From: Actinomycetaceae bacterium
Lineage (GTDB): Bacteria; Actinomycetota; Actinomycetes; Actinomycetales; Actinomycetaceae
Reading direction: 5' to 3'
Length of the DNA: 64,000 nucleotides
Assembly (NCBI GenBank): GCA_030532405.1
Contig: JAUNLF010000001.1
Span: forward strand, 124,001 to 188,000
In this document: one piece after another, positions 48,129 through 56,122 of the stretch
How the letters are laid out: each line of letters starts with the position of its first letter
Position numbering within the stretch: position 1 is the first letter of the stretch
The notes under the pieces: model-generated
What the model was told of the DNA's origin: nothing
The model's database searches: none
The model's input: only the letters and a program-made list of their open reading frames with translations
Translations under genes and position numbers: made by a program

Positions 48129-49126
48129 ACCTCACCACTTTCCGATCCGGACTCTAAATCACGCGCGTGACGAGCGTGACGCTCGCGCGCCCTCGCGAGC
48201 CGGTCTGGATCCAAATCCTGCACAAACAAAGGCTGCAGCATGTGCCAGTCTGCCAGATGACTTTGGATTAGCGGCACCACCGTGTCTACCCACGCCTGCG
48301 TGTCGGCCTCCACCGCTCCCGTGGTTTTCACAGGCCGCAAGTGAAGCGTGTATCGCCCTCCCGCCGGGCGGCTGGACGCGGACCCACTGCCGCTTTCTCC
48401 GGTGCGCTTCCCCGCACGTGCTCGACTACCTTTCGCGTCCTTGTCGAGTCGGCTGAACGACATGTGGTTAACCCACAGCGGGCGGTTCAGCTCTTTCGCC
48501 AGTGCCGCCGGCCCCGCCGCAACCAGCGCCCGGTGGCCGCCAAAATCGACCTCAAGGCCACCGCCGGTAATGTCCCGGTCGGCAAGAAGCGGCACGAGGA
48601 CGTTTCGGCCCTCCACCTGCTCGCGCAGTTGCTTAAAGATTCCGCGTTTTGCCGGCAAAATCTCCATGCCTAGCGACTGCCTGGTCTGAACAAAAAAGTC
48701 GTAGAGTTCCGGTGGCTTAACGACCTCGGCGACGGTAACAACTTTGGCGAGTTCAAAACTTGCCCAGGCTCCCGCCAAATCCCAGTTTCCCGAGTGTGTC
48801 ATTGCCACCACCACGGGGCCGCTTTCCAAATCTTTGAGCAGCTCCTCGTGATACTCGGCGTCAACCGCGGAACGGATTTGCTCCTCACTCCAGCGGTGCA
48901 GTGACGGTGTCTCCGCGAACATCTGGAAGTAGGCGGCAAACGCGCGGGATACGTGCGTATCAGTTAGAGGCGCGTCGCTTAGCCGCTGATGATTCTTCAC
49001 CAACTGCGCTTTGGACCCCGTTGGTAGCAGTCCGGTTACGTGTCCCGCCGCGCTTCCCAGTTTGGAAGCAAGCGGGGCGGGAACGTTGCCGAGGGCGTTA
49101 AAAAGCGGAACCAGGGCGCGGCTCAA
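48125..49126 (-). CDS. patA: phosphatidylinositol mannoside acyltransferase (PatA-like)
   Basis: Acylates PIM mannose. The 333 residues have the H-x4-D motif as THSGNWDLAG (about 132-139), LADRDITGGGLEVDFGG and the late PVR-type region. The TTG start has GGAGGC seven bases upstream and lies 3 bases past the pgsA stop. The 3' end overlaps pimA by 4 bases. Confidence 0.88.
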   Translation of the reverse strand: MSRALVPLFNALGNVPAPLASKLGSAAGHVTGLLPTGSKAQLVKNHQRLSDAPLTDTHVSRAFAAYFQMFAETPSLHRWSEEQIRSAVDAEYHEELLKDLESGPVVVAMTHSGNWDLAGAWASFELAKVVTVAEVVKPPELYDFFVQTRQSLGMEILPAKRGIFKQLREQVEGRNVLVPLLADRDITGGGLEVDFGGHRALVAAGPAALAKELNRPLWVNHMSFSRLDKDAKGSRARAGKRTGESGSGSASSRPAGGRYTLHLRPVKTTGAVEADTQAWVDTVVPLIQSHLADWHMLQPLFVQDLDPDRLARARERHARHARDLESGSESGEV

Positions 49127-49129
49127 TAC

Positions 49130-49747
49130 TTACGCCTCCAGTTCACGCTTAGCAGCAAAGATTCTCTGGCCGACCGTGAACATGGACGCAAACGCCACCC
49201 ACGTGAGGCCAACGCCCAGAATCCACATCGGTAGCTCCAAGCCAACTAGGAATGTCGCCAGAAGTACTACGACGAGCCTGTCGGTGCGCTCCGCGATCCC
49301 AACCTTCGCCTGTGCCCCCACCGATTCGGCTCGAGCGCGCGCGTAGGGAACGGTTGCCGCCCCCACAATCGTGATCAGCCCGGCTATCAGCAGCCACGTC
49401 CTCATGGAAGATGGCGCCATCGAAACTGCAATCCAATACACAATTGAACTGAATACAGCTCCGTCTCCGATTCGATCCAATGTTGAATCCAAAAAGGCGC
49501 CAAACTCGGAGGCTTCCCCGGTAAGTCGGGCTAAAGTGCCATCCAGAGAGTCTGCGAAAAGTACCAGCGCAACTACGATCGGACCCCAAACCCACTTGCC
49601 CGTTGCAAGCAACGCGGCCGACACCGCCACGGTTGCTACGGTGCCCGTGACGGTCACGTGGTTGGGGCGAACGCCAAGTTTAGCCAGCCCTCGCGCCGGC
49701 GCGGTGAATACTTTGCGTGCGAGGTCTCGGCCGTGGTTTCCAAGCAT
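49130..49747 (-). CDS. pgsA: phosphatidylinositol phosphate synthase (CDP-alcohol phosphatidyltransferase)
   Basis: Transfers inositol phosphate from CDP-diacylglycerol. The 205 residues include the class motif D-S-L-D-G-T-L-A-R...G-A-F-L-D-S-T-L-D (about 67-89) with all four metal aspartates, and about five hydrophobic segments. The neighbours patA and pimA indicate the inositol-phosphate substrate. ATG start 2 bases after the HIT stop. Confidence 0.92.
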   Translation of the reverse strand: MLGNHGRDLARKVFTAPARGLAKLGVRPNHVTVTGTVATVAVSAALLATGKWVWGPIVVALVLFADSLDGTLARLTGEASEFGAFLDSTLDRIGDGAVFSSIVYWIAVSMAPSSMRTWLLIAGLITIVGAATVPYARARAESVGAQAKVGIAERTDRLVVVLLATFLVGLELPMWILGVGLTWVAFASMFTVGQRIFAAKRELEA

Positions 49748-49749
49748 TT

Positions 49750-50304
49750 TTACTCGACCAGGTCCCAGTTGTCGGCAAGCAGTGTCCTTGCATCCTCGAT
49801 CAGTTGCGGCACGGCTTTAGTTTGCGCGATGATCGGCAAGAAGTTCGCATCCCCACCGTACCTGGGTACGACGTGTTGATGCAGGTGAGCTGCGATTCCA
49901 GCGCCCGCGACCTCCCCCTGATTCATTCCCAGGTTGAAGCCCTGCGCGTGGACGACCTTTTCCAAAACCTTCATCGCGCGGGCGGTGAGGGCTGAAATCT
50001 CGTCCCGCTCAGCCGTCGTCAAATCCGGGTACCAAGACGTGTGCCTGTACGGGCAGATCAGCAGGTGTCCGGAGTTATACGGAAATAGGTTCATGAGGAC
50101 GAACGCGTGCTCGCCTCGATGGACGATCAGGCCCTGATCGTCGCTTACCTTCGGGGCGTGGCAGAACGGGCAGTCAGCGCTTTCGTGAGTGCGGGGTTTC
50201 TCCCCGCCCTCCACGTATGCCATTCGGTGTGGCGTCCACAGCCTTTGAAACGGGTCTGGAACGCCCGCGAAGTCAAAAGAGCTTTCTACCTGGTCGGTGC
50301 GCAT
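49750..50304 (-). CDS. HIT family protein (Ap4A phosphorylase-like)
   Basis: The 184 residues have the histidine triad AHLHQHVVPRYGGD (about 136-149), a C-P-F-C pair near residue 46 and N-L-F-P-Y-N-S-G-H-L-L-I-C-P. The mycobacterial orthologue next to pgsA cleaves diadenosine polyphosphates. It shares a TAATG junction with thrS. Confidence 0.92.
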   Translation of the reverse strand: MRTDQVESSFDFAGVPDPFQRLWTPHRMAYVEGGEKPRTHESADCPFCHAPKVSDDQGLIVHRGEHAFVLMNLFPYNSGHLLICPYRHTSWYPDLTTAERDEISALTARAMKVLEKVVHAQGFNLGMNQGEVAGAGIAAHLHQHVVPRYGGDANFLPIIAQTKAVPQLIEDARTLLADNWDLVE

Positions 50305-52301
50305 TAGTCGTTTCTTCGCTCCCTGATAGCCGTTAGGATTCGCTCGATCGCTTCGTCTACGGGCACGCCGTTGTCTTGGCTACCGTCGCGGAAGCGGAAG
50401 GAAACAGCGCCCGCATCCACGTCCTCACCACCGGCGATGAGCGTGAAGGGGATCTTTTCCTTTGACGCGTTGCGGATCTTCTTGCCGAAGCGGTCGTCGG
50501 AGTGGTCAACCTCAACGCGTACGCCCTCCGCGCGTAGTCGCTTCGCGATGTCTTCAAGGTAGTCACCAAAGACGTCGGCAACCGGGATTGCACGCACCTG
50601 AACGGGTGCGAGCCAGGCCGGGAATGCGCCCGCGTAGTGCTCGGTTAGTACCGCGAAGAAGCGCTCAATCGAGCCGAACAGTGCGCGGTGGATCATGACG
50701 GGGCGCTTGCGCGTGCCGTCAGCCGCCGTGTATTCAAGGTCGAAGCGTTCGGGCAGGTTGAAGTCCAGCTGGATGGTTGACATCTGCCAGGTGCGACCGA
50801 TCGCGTCCTTCGCCTGTACCGAAATCTTCGGGCCGTAGAACGCCGCGCCACCCGGATCCGGAACCAGGTCCAGGCCGGATGCGGTTGCTACTTCCTCAAG
50901 CGTGCGAGTTGCTTCTTCCCAGGTCTCGTCATCGCCCACAAACTTTTCGGGATCCTTCGTGGACAGCTCCAGGTAGAAGTCGTCCAGACCGTAGTCGCGT
51001 AGCAAATCGAGGACGAAAGTGAGTAGCTCGGTGAGCTCGTCCTTCATCTGCTCGCGCGTGCAGTAAATGTGCGCGTCATCCTGGGTGAAGCCACGTCCTC
51101 GGGCAAGACCGTGAACTACACCCGACTTTTCGTAGCGGTAAACCGTGCCGAACTCGAACAGGCGCAGCGGTAGCTCGCGGTAGGAGCGTCCGCGCGACGC
51201 GAAGATCAGGTTGTGCATCGGGCAGTTCATCGGCTTCAGGTAGTAATCCTGTCCAGCCTTCGTGATTTGACCGGTTTCAGGGTCGACCTCTTCGTCAATG
51301 TGAAGGGGCGGGTACATGCCTTCCTTGTACCAGCTGAGGTGACCGGACTTTTCAAACAGCGCACCCTTCGTGATGTGGGGCGTGTAGACGAAGTCGTAGC
51401 CGGCTTCGATGTGGCGGCGGCGCGAGTACTGTTCCATCTCCATGCGCACAATGCCGCCCTTGGGGTGGAACGCGGCCAGGCCGGATCCGATTTCGTCGGG
51501 GAAAGAGAACAGGTCTAGTTCCGTGCCGAGCTTGCGGTGGTCGCGCTTTTCGGCCTCTTCCAGGCGGTGAACGTAGGCGTTAAGTTCGTCCTTTGTAGGC
51601 CACGCGGTGCCGTAAATGCGTTGCAGTTGCGCATTGTTTTGGTTGCCCAGCCAGTACGCCGCCGAGGTCTTCATCAGTTTGAAGCCGTTACCGATTAGTT
51701 TCGTGGACGGGATGTGCGGGCCGCGGCAAAGGTCGGTCCAAACGGTTTCGTCCTTGCGGTTGCGGTTGTCGTACATGGTCAGCTCGGAGCCGCCCACTTC
51801 AACGGATGCGCCCTCCGCGTTTGCGTCGCCCTTGGCGGTAACCAGGTATAGCTTGTGCGGCTGGTCGGCGAGTTCTTGCTCGGCCTCCTCCTGGGTTACA
51901 ACGCGGCGGCGGAAAACTTGACCTTCCTTCACGATGCGCTTCATGCGCTTTTCGATCTGTTTTAGGTCTTCCGGCGTGAATGGGTCAACGTTTCCGAAGT
52001 CGTAGTAGAAGCCGTCGGTGATTGGCGGGCCGATGCCCAGGTCCACCTGCGGGTTGAGTTCTTGTACGGCCTGCGCCATGACGTGCGTGCACGAGTGTCG
52101 CAAGATTGCGAGCCCAGCTTCGGAGTTAATGTCGATGCCCTCAACCTGCGCGCCGTCGGGAATCGGCAGGTAGAGGTCTTTTTCTTCACCGTTTACGCGC
52201 ATCGCGATGATGCCAGGCTGCTTTTCAAAAAATTGCGTACCTGTTGTGCCCTGCTCCAAGACGACATTTTCACCATCTACTACCGCCCGAATCTCGGCCA
52301 C
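50304..52301 (-). CDS. thrS: threonyl-tRNA synthetase
   Basis: The 665 residues comprise a TGS domain, the editing domain ([12 protein letters not shown] with HxxxH and a later C-x3-H), the class-II core ([49 protein letters not shown]) and an anticodon-binding domain. GTG start with AGGAGAAACCT upstream. A promoter is visible; no T-box leader is seen. Confidence 0.98.
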   Translation of the reverse strand: MAEIRAVVDGENVVLEQGTTGTQFFEKQPGIIAMRVNGEEKDLYLPIPDGAQVEGIDINSEAGLAILRHSCTHVMAQAVQELNPQVDLGIGPPITDGFYYDFGNVDPFTPEDLKQIEKRMKRIVKEGQVFRRRVVTQEEAEQELADQPHKLYLVTAKGDANAEGASVEVGGSELTMYDNRNRKDETVWTDLCRGPHIPSTKLIGNGFKLMKTSAAYWLGNQNNAQLQRIYGTAWPTKDELNAYVHRLEEAEKRDHRKLGTELDLFSFPDEIGSGLAAFHPKGGIVRMEMEQYSRRRHIEAGYDFVYTPHITKGALFEKSGHLSWYKEGMYPPLHIDEEVDPETGQITKAGQDYYLKPMNCPMHNLIFASRGRSYRELPLRLFEFGTVYRYEKSGVVHGLARGRGFTQDDAHIYCTREQMKDELTELLTFVLDLLRDYGLDDFYLELSTKDPEKFVGDDETWEEATRTLEEVATASGLDLVPDPGGAAFYGPKISVQAKDAIGRTWQMSTIQLDFNLPERFDLEYTAADGTRKRPVMIHRALFGSIERFFAVLTEHYAGAFPAWLAPVQVRAIPVADVFGDYLEDIAKRLRAEGVRVEVDHSDDRFGKKIRNASKEKIPFTLIAGGEDVDAGAVSFRFRDGSQDNGVPVDEAIERILTAIRERRND

Positions 52302-52339
52302 AGGTTTCTCCTAACGGTTGACACATGCATTCCGCACTA

Positions 52340-52369
52340 ATCCTACCCCTACACTCCAAGGGCGTCGAA
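52340..52369 (-). promoter_or_regulatory. candidate thrS promoter
   Basis: TTCGAC (52369 to 52364) and TAGGAT (52345 to 52340) are separated by 18 bases, about 40 bases upstream of the thrS start. Both boxes fit sigma-A-type sites. Confidence 0.55.
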
Positions 52370-52489
52370 ACCCGCGCGAGTTTTGTAACCAACCCGGGTT
52401 ACGTATAGAAGTATTCCCCGTTCACGAGGGCGCCCACTCAACCGGGCATGCTCCGCGGGTTTTGTGCGCAACCCTAAGCGGCGAATACC

Positions 52490-53539
52490 TTAGCGGTGTT
52501 TGCCAAGCGCCACCTTGGCTAGCTTGCTTCCTCTACGGATCGTCTCCTTGCCTCGCTTTGCCGCGACGAGCGCGTTATAGGTTGCGCGACGAACCGGCAA
52601 GTCCCATGCTCCATCAACCTCGACGTCGTCCTTAGCGAAGCGACGCTTGTAGATGCCTAGGTTATACAGCTCCGGACACCTCGTAGAGTCAACGCCCATC
52701 AAGTCGAGGGTCTCAACCCCCTCCTCACCGAGCTTTCGCGCAGCCCAGAAATCCAGGTACTCCGACGCCAAGACCTCGCGGCCCTTTTGACTGTGCGCAC
52801 CGTAGTAAGCGCACGCCCTCCTGTCATTTACTAAAGCGATCAGCCACGCGACTATCTCGCCCTCGTACTCGACCCCAAACAGGCGCGCGCAGTCCGGACC
52901 TAACGCATCCAGCATGTTCCAGTAGACGTCTGCGGGGTGCACGCTAACCCCATCCCGGTCCGCCGTCTCGCAAAGCACCCGGTAGAGCGATTCAAAGTCT
53001 TTGCGCGAAATGCCGGTTAAGTCCTTAGCTTGCGCGCCCCCCTCCGTGATCCTCTTGATGGATCGGCGTACCGACCTCCTGCCATCTTTTGGCATGTGTT
53101 GCAGGATTTCTTCCTGATCGCCGCGCCCCGTGTTAACAAGAACGGTGCGATCATATGTAAGAGTTTGAAGCAGATCTCGAAGGTCCGGCGCCGAGTATTT
53201 GGCGTGAAGGCGAATGAACGCGACCTTCGGGTCGACCTTGCGAACTTCTTCAACGAGGGCGTCGCGCAATGCCTGCTCATTTGAAGGCGACTGTGACCTG
53301 AACCAGACGGGTCCCTTCTTAGCCCACAGGAACTTAACGCCGCGAATGTCATACTCAGAAAGTGCGACCACGGCAAGCACATTGTTACCTTTAGAGAAGG
53401 CGTACCGCCCAAAAACCTTCCTGCCACAGCGCTTGTCGAATTCATCCCAGGCAGCAGATTGCTCGGCCGGTAAAGCGTGCACGCCGGCAGCTGCCACTCG
53501 CATTTCTTCCGCGGTGATTCGCGTGAGCTTGAAGGTCAC
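52490..53539 (-). CDS. FemABX-family peptidyltransferase
   Basis: The 349 residues fit the two-GNAT-domain Fem fold: AKKGPVWFRSQSPSN, GRRSVRRSIKRITEGG, a coiled segment, YYGAHSQKGREVLASEYLDFWA and LDLMGVDSTRCPELYNLGIYKRRFA. Such enzymes add amino acids from aminoacyl-tRNA to the peptidoglycan stem. GTG start with GGAG five bases upstream. It lies between thrS and a tRNA cluster, consistent with but not proof of tRNA use. Confidence 0.85.
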   Translation of the reverse strand: MTFKLTRITAEEMRVAAAGVHALPAEQSAAWDEFDKRCGRKVFGRYAFSKGNNVLAVVALSEYDIRGVKFLWAKKGPVWFRSQSPSNEQALRDALVEEVRKVDPKVAFIRLHAKYSAPDLRDLLQTLTYDRTVLVNTGRGDQEEILQHMPKDGRRSVRRSIKRITEGGAQAKDLTGISRKDFESLYRVLCETADRDGVSVHPADVYWNMLDALGPDCARLFGVEYEGEIVAWLIALVNDRRACAYYGAHSQKGREVLASEYLDFWAARKLGEEGVETLDLMGVDSTRCPELYNLGIYKRRFAKDDVEVDGAWDLPVRRATYNALVAAKRGKETIRRGSKLAKVALGKHR

Positions 53540-53718
53540 TTGGACTCCAGATCAGGTTGGTTCAGAAGCATTCGACAATAATCGAAGCAACACCCGATTG
53601 TAGACCGAGCCCCCGCGCCCCGTTGGGATTTTAATGACGAAAACGCAGAATTCACCCTAAAACGGAACCGAATTGTGAATTGTGCAAGCGAAGATTAGAA
53701 CCTTGAGTTCGATTGCGG

Positions 53719-53790
53719 TGGGCGATACTGGGTTCGAACCAGTGACCTCTTCCGTGTGAAGGAAGCGCGCTACCACTGCGCCAATCGCCC
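53719..53790 (-). tRNA. tRNA-Val(CAC)
   Basis: A full cloverleaf of 72 bases: acceptor GGGCGAT/ATCGCCC, D-stem GCGC, anticodon stem CTTCC/GGAAG with loop TTCACAC (anticodon CAC, U33 present), T-loop TTCGAAC. Only CC of the CCA end is encoded. Confidence 0.97.
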
Positions 53791-53791
53791 G

Positions 53792-53862
53792 AGGTGGGTA
53801 CCGGATTCGAACCGGTGTATACGGCTTTGCAGGCCGCTGCCTAGCCACTCGGCCAACCCACC
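53792..53862 (-). tRNA. tRNA-Cys(GCA)
   Basis: A 71-base cloverleaf: acceptor GGTGGGT pairing with ACCCACC, anticodon loop CTGCAAA (GCA), T-arm CCGGTTCGAATCCGG. It is one base from tRNA-Val(CAC). Confidence 0.96.
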
Positions 53863-53892
53863 AGGTTTGAAGACCTAGGCGGCCTCAAATGG

Positions 53893-53965
53893 AGCGGATG
53901 ACGGGACTCGAACCCGCGACCCTCACCTTGGCAAGGTGATGCTCTACCAACTGAGCCACATCCGC
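53893..53965 (-). tRNA. tRNA-Gly(GCC), copy 1
   Basis: A 73-base cloverleaf: acceptor GCGGATG/CATCCGC, anticodon loop TTGCCAA (GCC). Position 53890-53892 encodes CCA. The sequence is identical to the copy at 58706 over 75 bases of flank-inclusive match. Confidence 0.97.
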
Positions 53966-53970
53966 AATAT

Positions 53971-54005
53971 GGGCGCACCACCGGCTGTTGCCATTTGGTG
54001 CACCC
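53971..54005 (-). terminator. hairpin after the metal ATPase gene
   Basis: GGGCGCACCA and TGGTGCACCC form a 10-bp stem (one mismatch) with a 15-base loop, 50 bases past the ATPase stop and just before tRNA-Gly. T-tract absent. Confidence 0.5.
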
Positions 54006-54053
54006 AGTACTTTACGCCAGATTCTGAAATGGACCAAATCGGGTGAGCGTGAT

Positions 54054-55961
54054 TCACGCCCTTCGAGTCAGAGCGTCCACAGATGCACGCCGCGCACGTT
54101 CTGCCCGCTTCGGGTTTGCCGCCAGAACTTCGTCGATCGGCTTCTCCCCTTTACCGGGACGCGCCGCCAGCAGAGCCCACAAGATACAAGCCAGGTCTAC
54201 GACCTCCTGCATGAAAGCGCCCACAACCGCCGGCATCATGCCCGTCGCACCGATCAGCATCAGCACCACCGACAGGCCGACACCAATACCGATTGCCTGC
54301 ATTGCAACCTTCATAGTGCGTTGACCGATGCCGATCGACCGGGCGGCTCGGTAAATGTCGTCGAGCATGACAACCACGTCGGCGGACTCCGACGCCGCCG
54401 ACGATCCGCGTGCCCCCATAGCGATTCCCACGTCGGCAGTAGTCAATACGGGCGCATCGTTAACACCGTCGCCAATCGCAACTACGGGGTGTTCAGCGTG
54501 CTTGATAGCTTCCACCTTCTGATTGGGAAGCAGGGAGTGATTAACTTCATCAATACCAACTTCACGCGCGATAGTCTTCGCGGTGACCTCCGAATCACCG
54601 GTGATCATCATGACGTGGTTCACGCCAAGTTCCTTAAACGTCGCAACGGTTATGCCCGCGTCAACCCGCAGAGTGTCTTCCATCGCGAATGCTCCCACCC
54701 ACTGTTCATCCACGCGGATGTGGATCAGGATCTGCCCGGGTTTGGGTTGCGGTGCGCGCCCTTCGGTGTCTAACCATCGGCCCGAACCGACCTCGACGGT
54801 ATGACCACCGACCTTGCCGGTCACCCCGGCGCCGGTGACTTCTGACACGTCTGAGGCAGCCGGGATATCCAGGTCGAACTCTTTTGCCGCCGTGACGACA
54901 GCGGCTGCAAGGGGATGCGCGGAGTGGGCCTCCACGGCGGCAGCCTTGGTGAGGATTTCCTCACCGTCCACGCCCTCAGCTACAACGATTTGCGACAGTT
55001 CGGGGTGACCGTAGGTGAGCGTGCCCGTCTTGTCCATGGCCACGGTACGGATCTTGGATAGGCGCTCTAGCGTGCCCGAATCCTTGACGATGATCCCTTC
55101 CTTTGCCGCCCGGTTCATGCCCCCCAGGAACGCTACAGGGGCCGCTATTAGTAGCGGACACGGTGTTGCCACTACGAGTACTTGCGCGATGCGAACGGGG
55201 TCTGCGGACATCCAGTAAGCAGCTGCTGCGATGACGAATGCGATGAGTGTAAACGGGACCGCAACCCTGTCTGCCAACCGCACGACGGGGGCCTGCGAGT
55301 CCTGCGCTTCGCGTACCAGTTCGATGATCTTTTGATACTCCGAGTCGGCTGCGCGAGCCGTTGCTCTCATGACGATCGCATCGGAACCGTTTACACCACC
55401 GGAGAGGATTTCGTCACCCTTCTTATGCTCAACCGGTAGTGGTTCACCGGTTAGTGAAGATTCTTCCGTATACGCGAGTTCAGATTCCAAAATGCCATCA
55501 ACAGGCACTACTTCACCGGGACGTACAAGCAGGCGTTCCCCTACTTCCACCCGGTCGATTTCGACATCGTTTGGAACTTCATTGTCGTCGAGGACGTGAG
55601 CCACGGTTGGCGCGCCCTCAAGCAGGCCCGTCAGCTGCGAGCGGGCCCTTAGCCCCGCGTAGTCTTCTAAAGATTCGCCACCCGACAGCATTAAACACAC
55701 GATGAGGGCGGCCCAGTACTCGCCGACCAAGACGGTTGAAACTATTGCCGTGATAGCTAGTAGGTCAACTCCCCACGCGCCGTTCATTATTTCCTTAACC
55801 ATGTCCCACGACAGGATCGCCGCCATCACGAGGGCGAATGCGGACACGTACCAACGCACCCACGGCACGTTTGACAGCTCCAGAATGCCGGCTGTTACGC
55901 CTACAAATAGGGTGGCTGCAAGCTCGGGGTAAGACTTGAAAAACCGAAGTACTGAACTCAT
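54054..55961 (-). CDS. P1B-type heavy-metal ATPase, TPCP (P1B-5-like) subgroup
   Basis: A metal-exporting P-type ATPase of 635 residues. It has TEESSLTGEP (actuator, SLTGEP), the phosphorylation motif DKTGTLT, MITGD and GDGVNDAPVL. The transmembrane metal motif reads ATPCPLLIAAPVA; TPC defines subgroup 1B-5, whose studied members move iron and nickel. No N-terminal metal-binding domain or C-terminal hemerythrin is present. A DtxR/IdeR-like site lies upstream, which supports iron as substrate or signal (inference). It is on the minus strand between two tRNA clusters. Confidence 0.88.
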   Translation of the reverse strand: MSSVLRFFKSYPELAATLFVGVTAGILELSNVPWVRWYVSAFALVMAAILSWDMVKEIMNGAWGVDLLAITAIVSTVLVGEYWAALIVCLMLSGGESLEDYAGLRARSQLTGLLEGAPTVAHVLDDNEVPNDVEIDRVEVGERLLVRPGEVVPVDGILESELAYTEESSLTGEPLPVEHKKGDEILSGGVNGSDAIVMRATARAADSEYQKIIELVREAQDSQAPVVRLADRVAVPFTLIAFVIAAAAYWMSADPVRIAQVLVVATPCPLLIAAPVAFLGGMNRAAKEGIIVKDSGTLERLSKIRTVAMDKTGTLTYGHPELSQIVVAEGVDGEEILTKAAAVEAHSAHPLAAAVVTAAKEFDLDIPAASDVSEVTGAGVTGKVGGHTVEVGSGRWLDTEGRAPQPKPGQILIHIRVDEQWVGAFAMEDTLRVDAGITVATFKELGVNHVMMITGDSEVTAKTIAREVGIDEVNHSLLPNQKVEAIKHAEHPVVAIGDGVNDAPVLTTADVGIAMGARGSSAASESADVVVMLDDIYRAARSIGIGQRTMKVAMQAIGIGVGLSVVLMLIGATGMMPAVVGAFMQEVVDLACILWALLAARPGKGEKPIDEVLAANPKRAERARRASVDALTRRA

Positions 55962-55999
55962 ACATTCATTGTCAGCGTCGCTGAAAAATACTTCCAGCT

Positions 56000-56018
56000 T
56001 GGGAAGGCTTGCCTACTT
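56000..56018 (-). promoter_or_regulatory. DtxR/IdeR-like box upstream of the metal ATPase
   Basis: Read on the minus strand, AGGCAAGCCTTCCCA matches AGGTWAGSCTWACCT at about 12 of 15 positions, around 45 bases upstream of the ATPase ATG. The left half (AGGCAAGCCT) is the same as in the site before the second MFS gene at 25325. Confidence 0.5.
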
Positions 56019-56052
56019 TCTTCTCGGGCGGCCTCACTACCTGCAATTGAGT

Positions 56053-56093
56053 GGTGGCTGAGCGCTCAACCGTTAGTTGAATGCTCAGCCACC
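56053..56093 (-). terminator. hairpin terminator after the LSKTG surface-protein gene
   Basis: GGTGGCTGAGC and GCTCAGCCACC form a perfect 11-bp stem, extended inside by a TCAAC/GTTGA pair, about 30 bases past the stop codon. It isolates this gene from the ATPase. Confidence 0.7.
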
Positions 56094-56122
56094 TTGCGTT
56101 GTCAGCTATCTAGCGACGCTTG

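Noticed and set aside
52302-52489. Possible T-box or other riboswitch before thrS
   Set aside because: No T-box sequence (UGGN) or specifier stem is seen; a plain promoter with TAGGAT and TTCGAC explains the gap.
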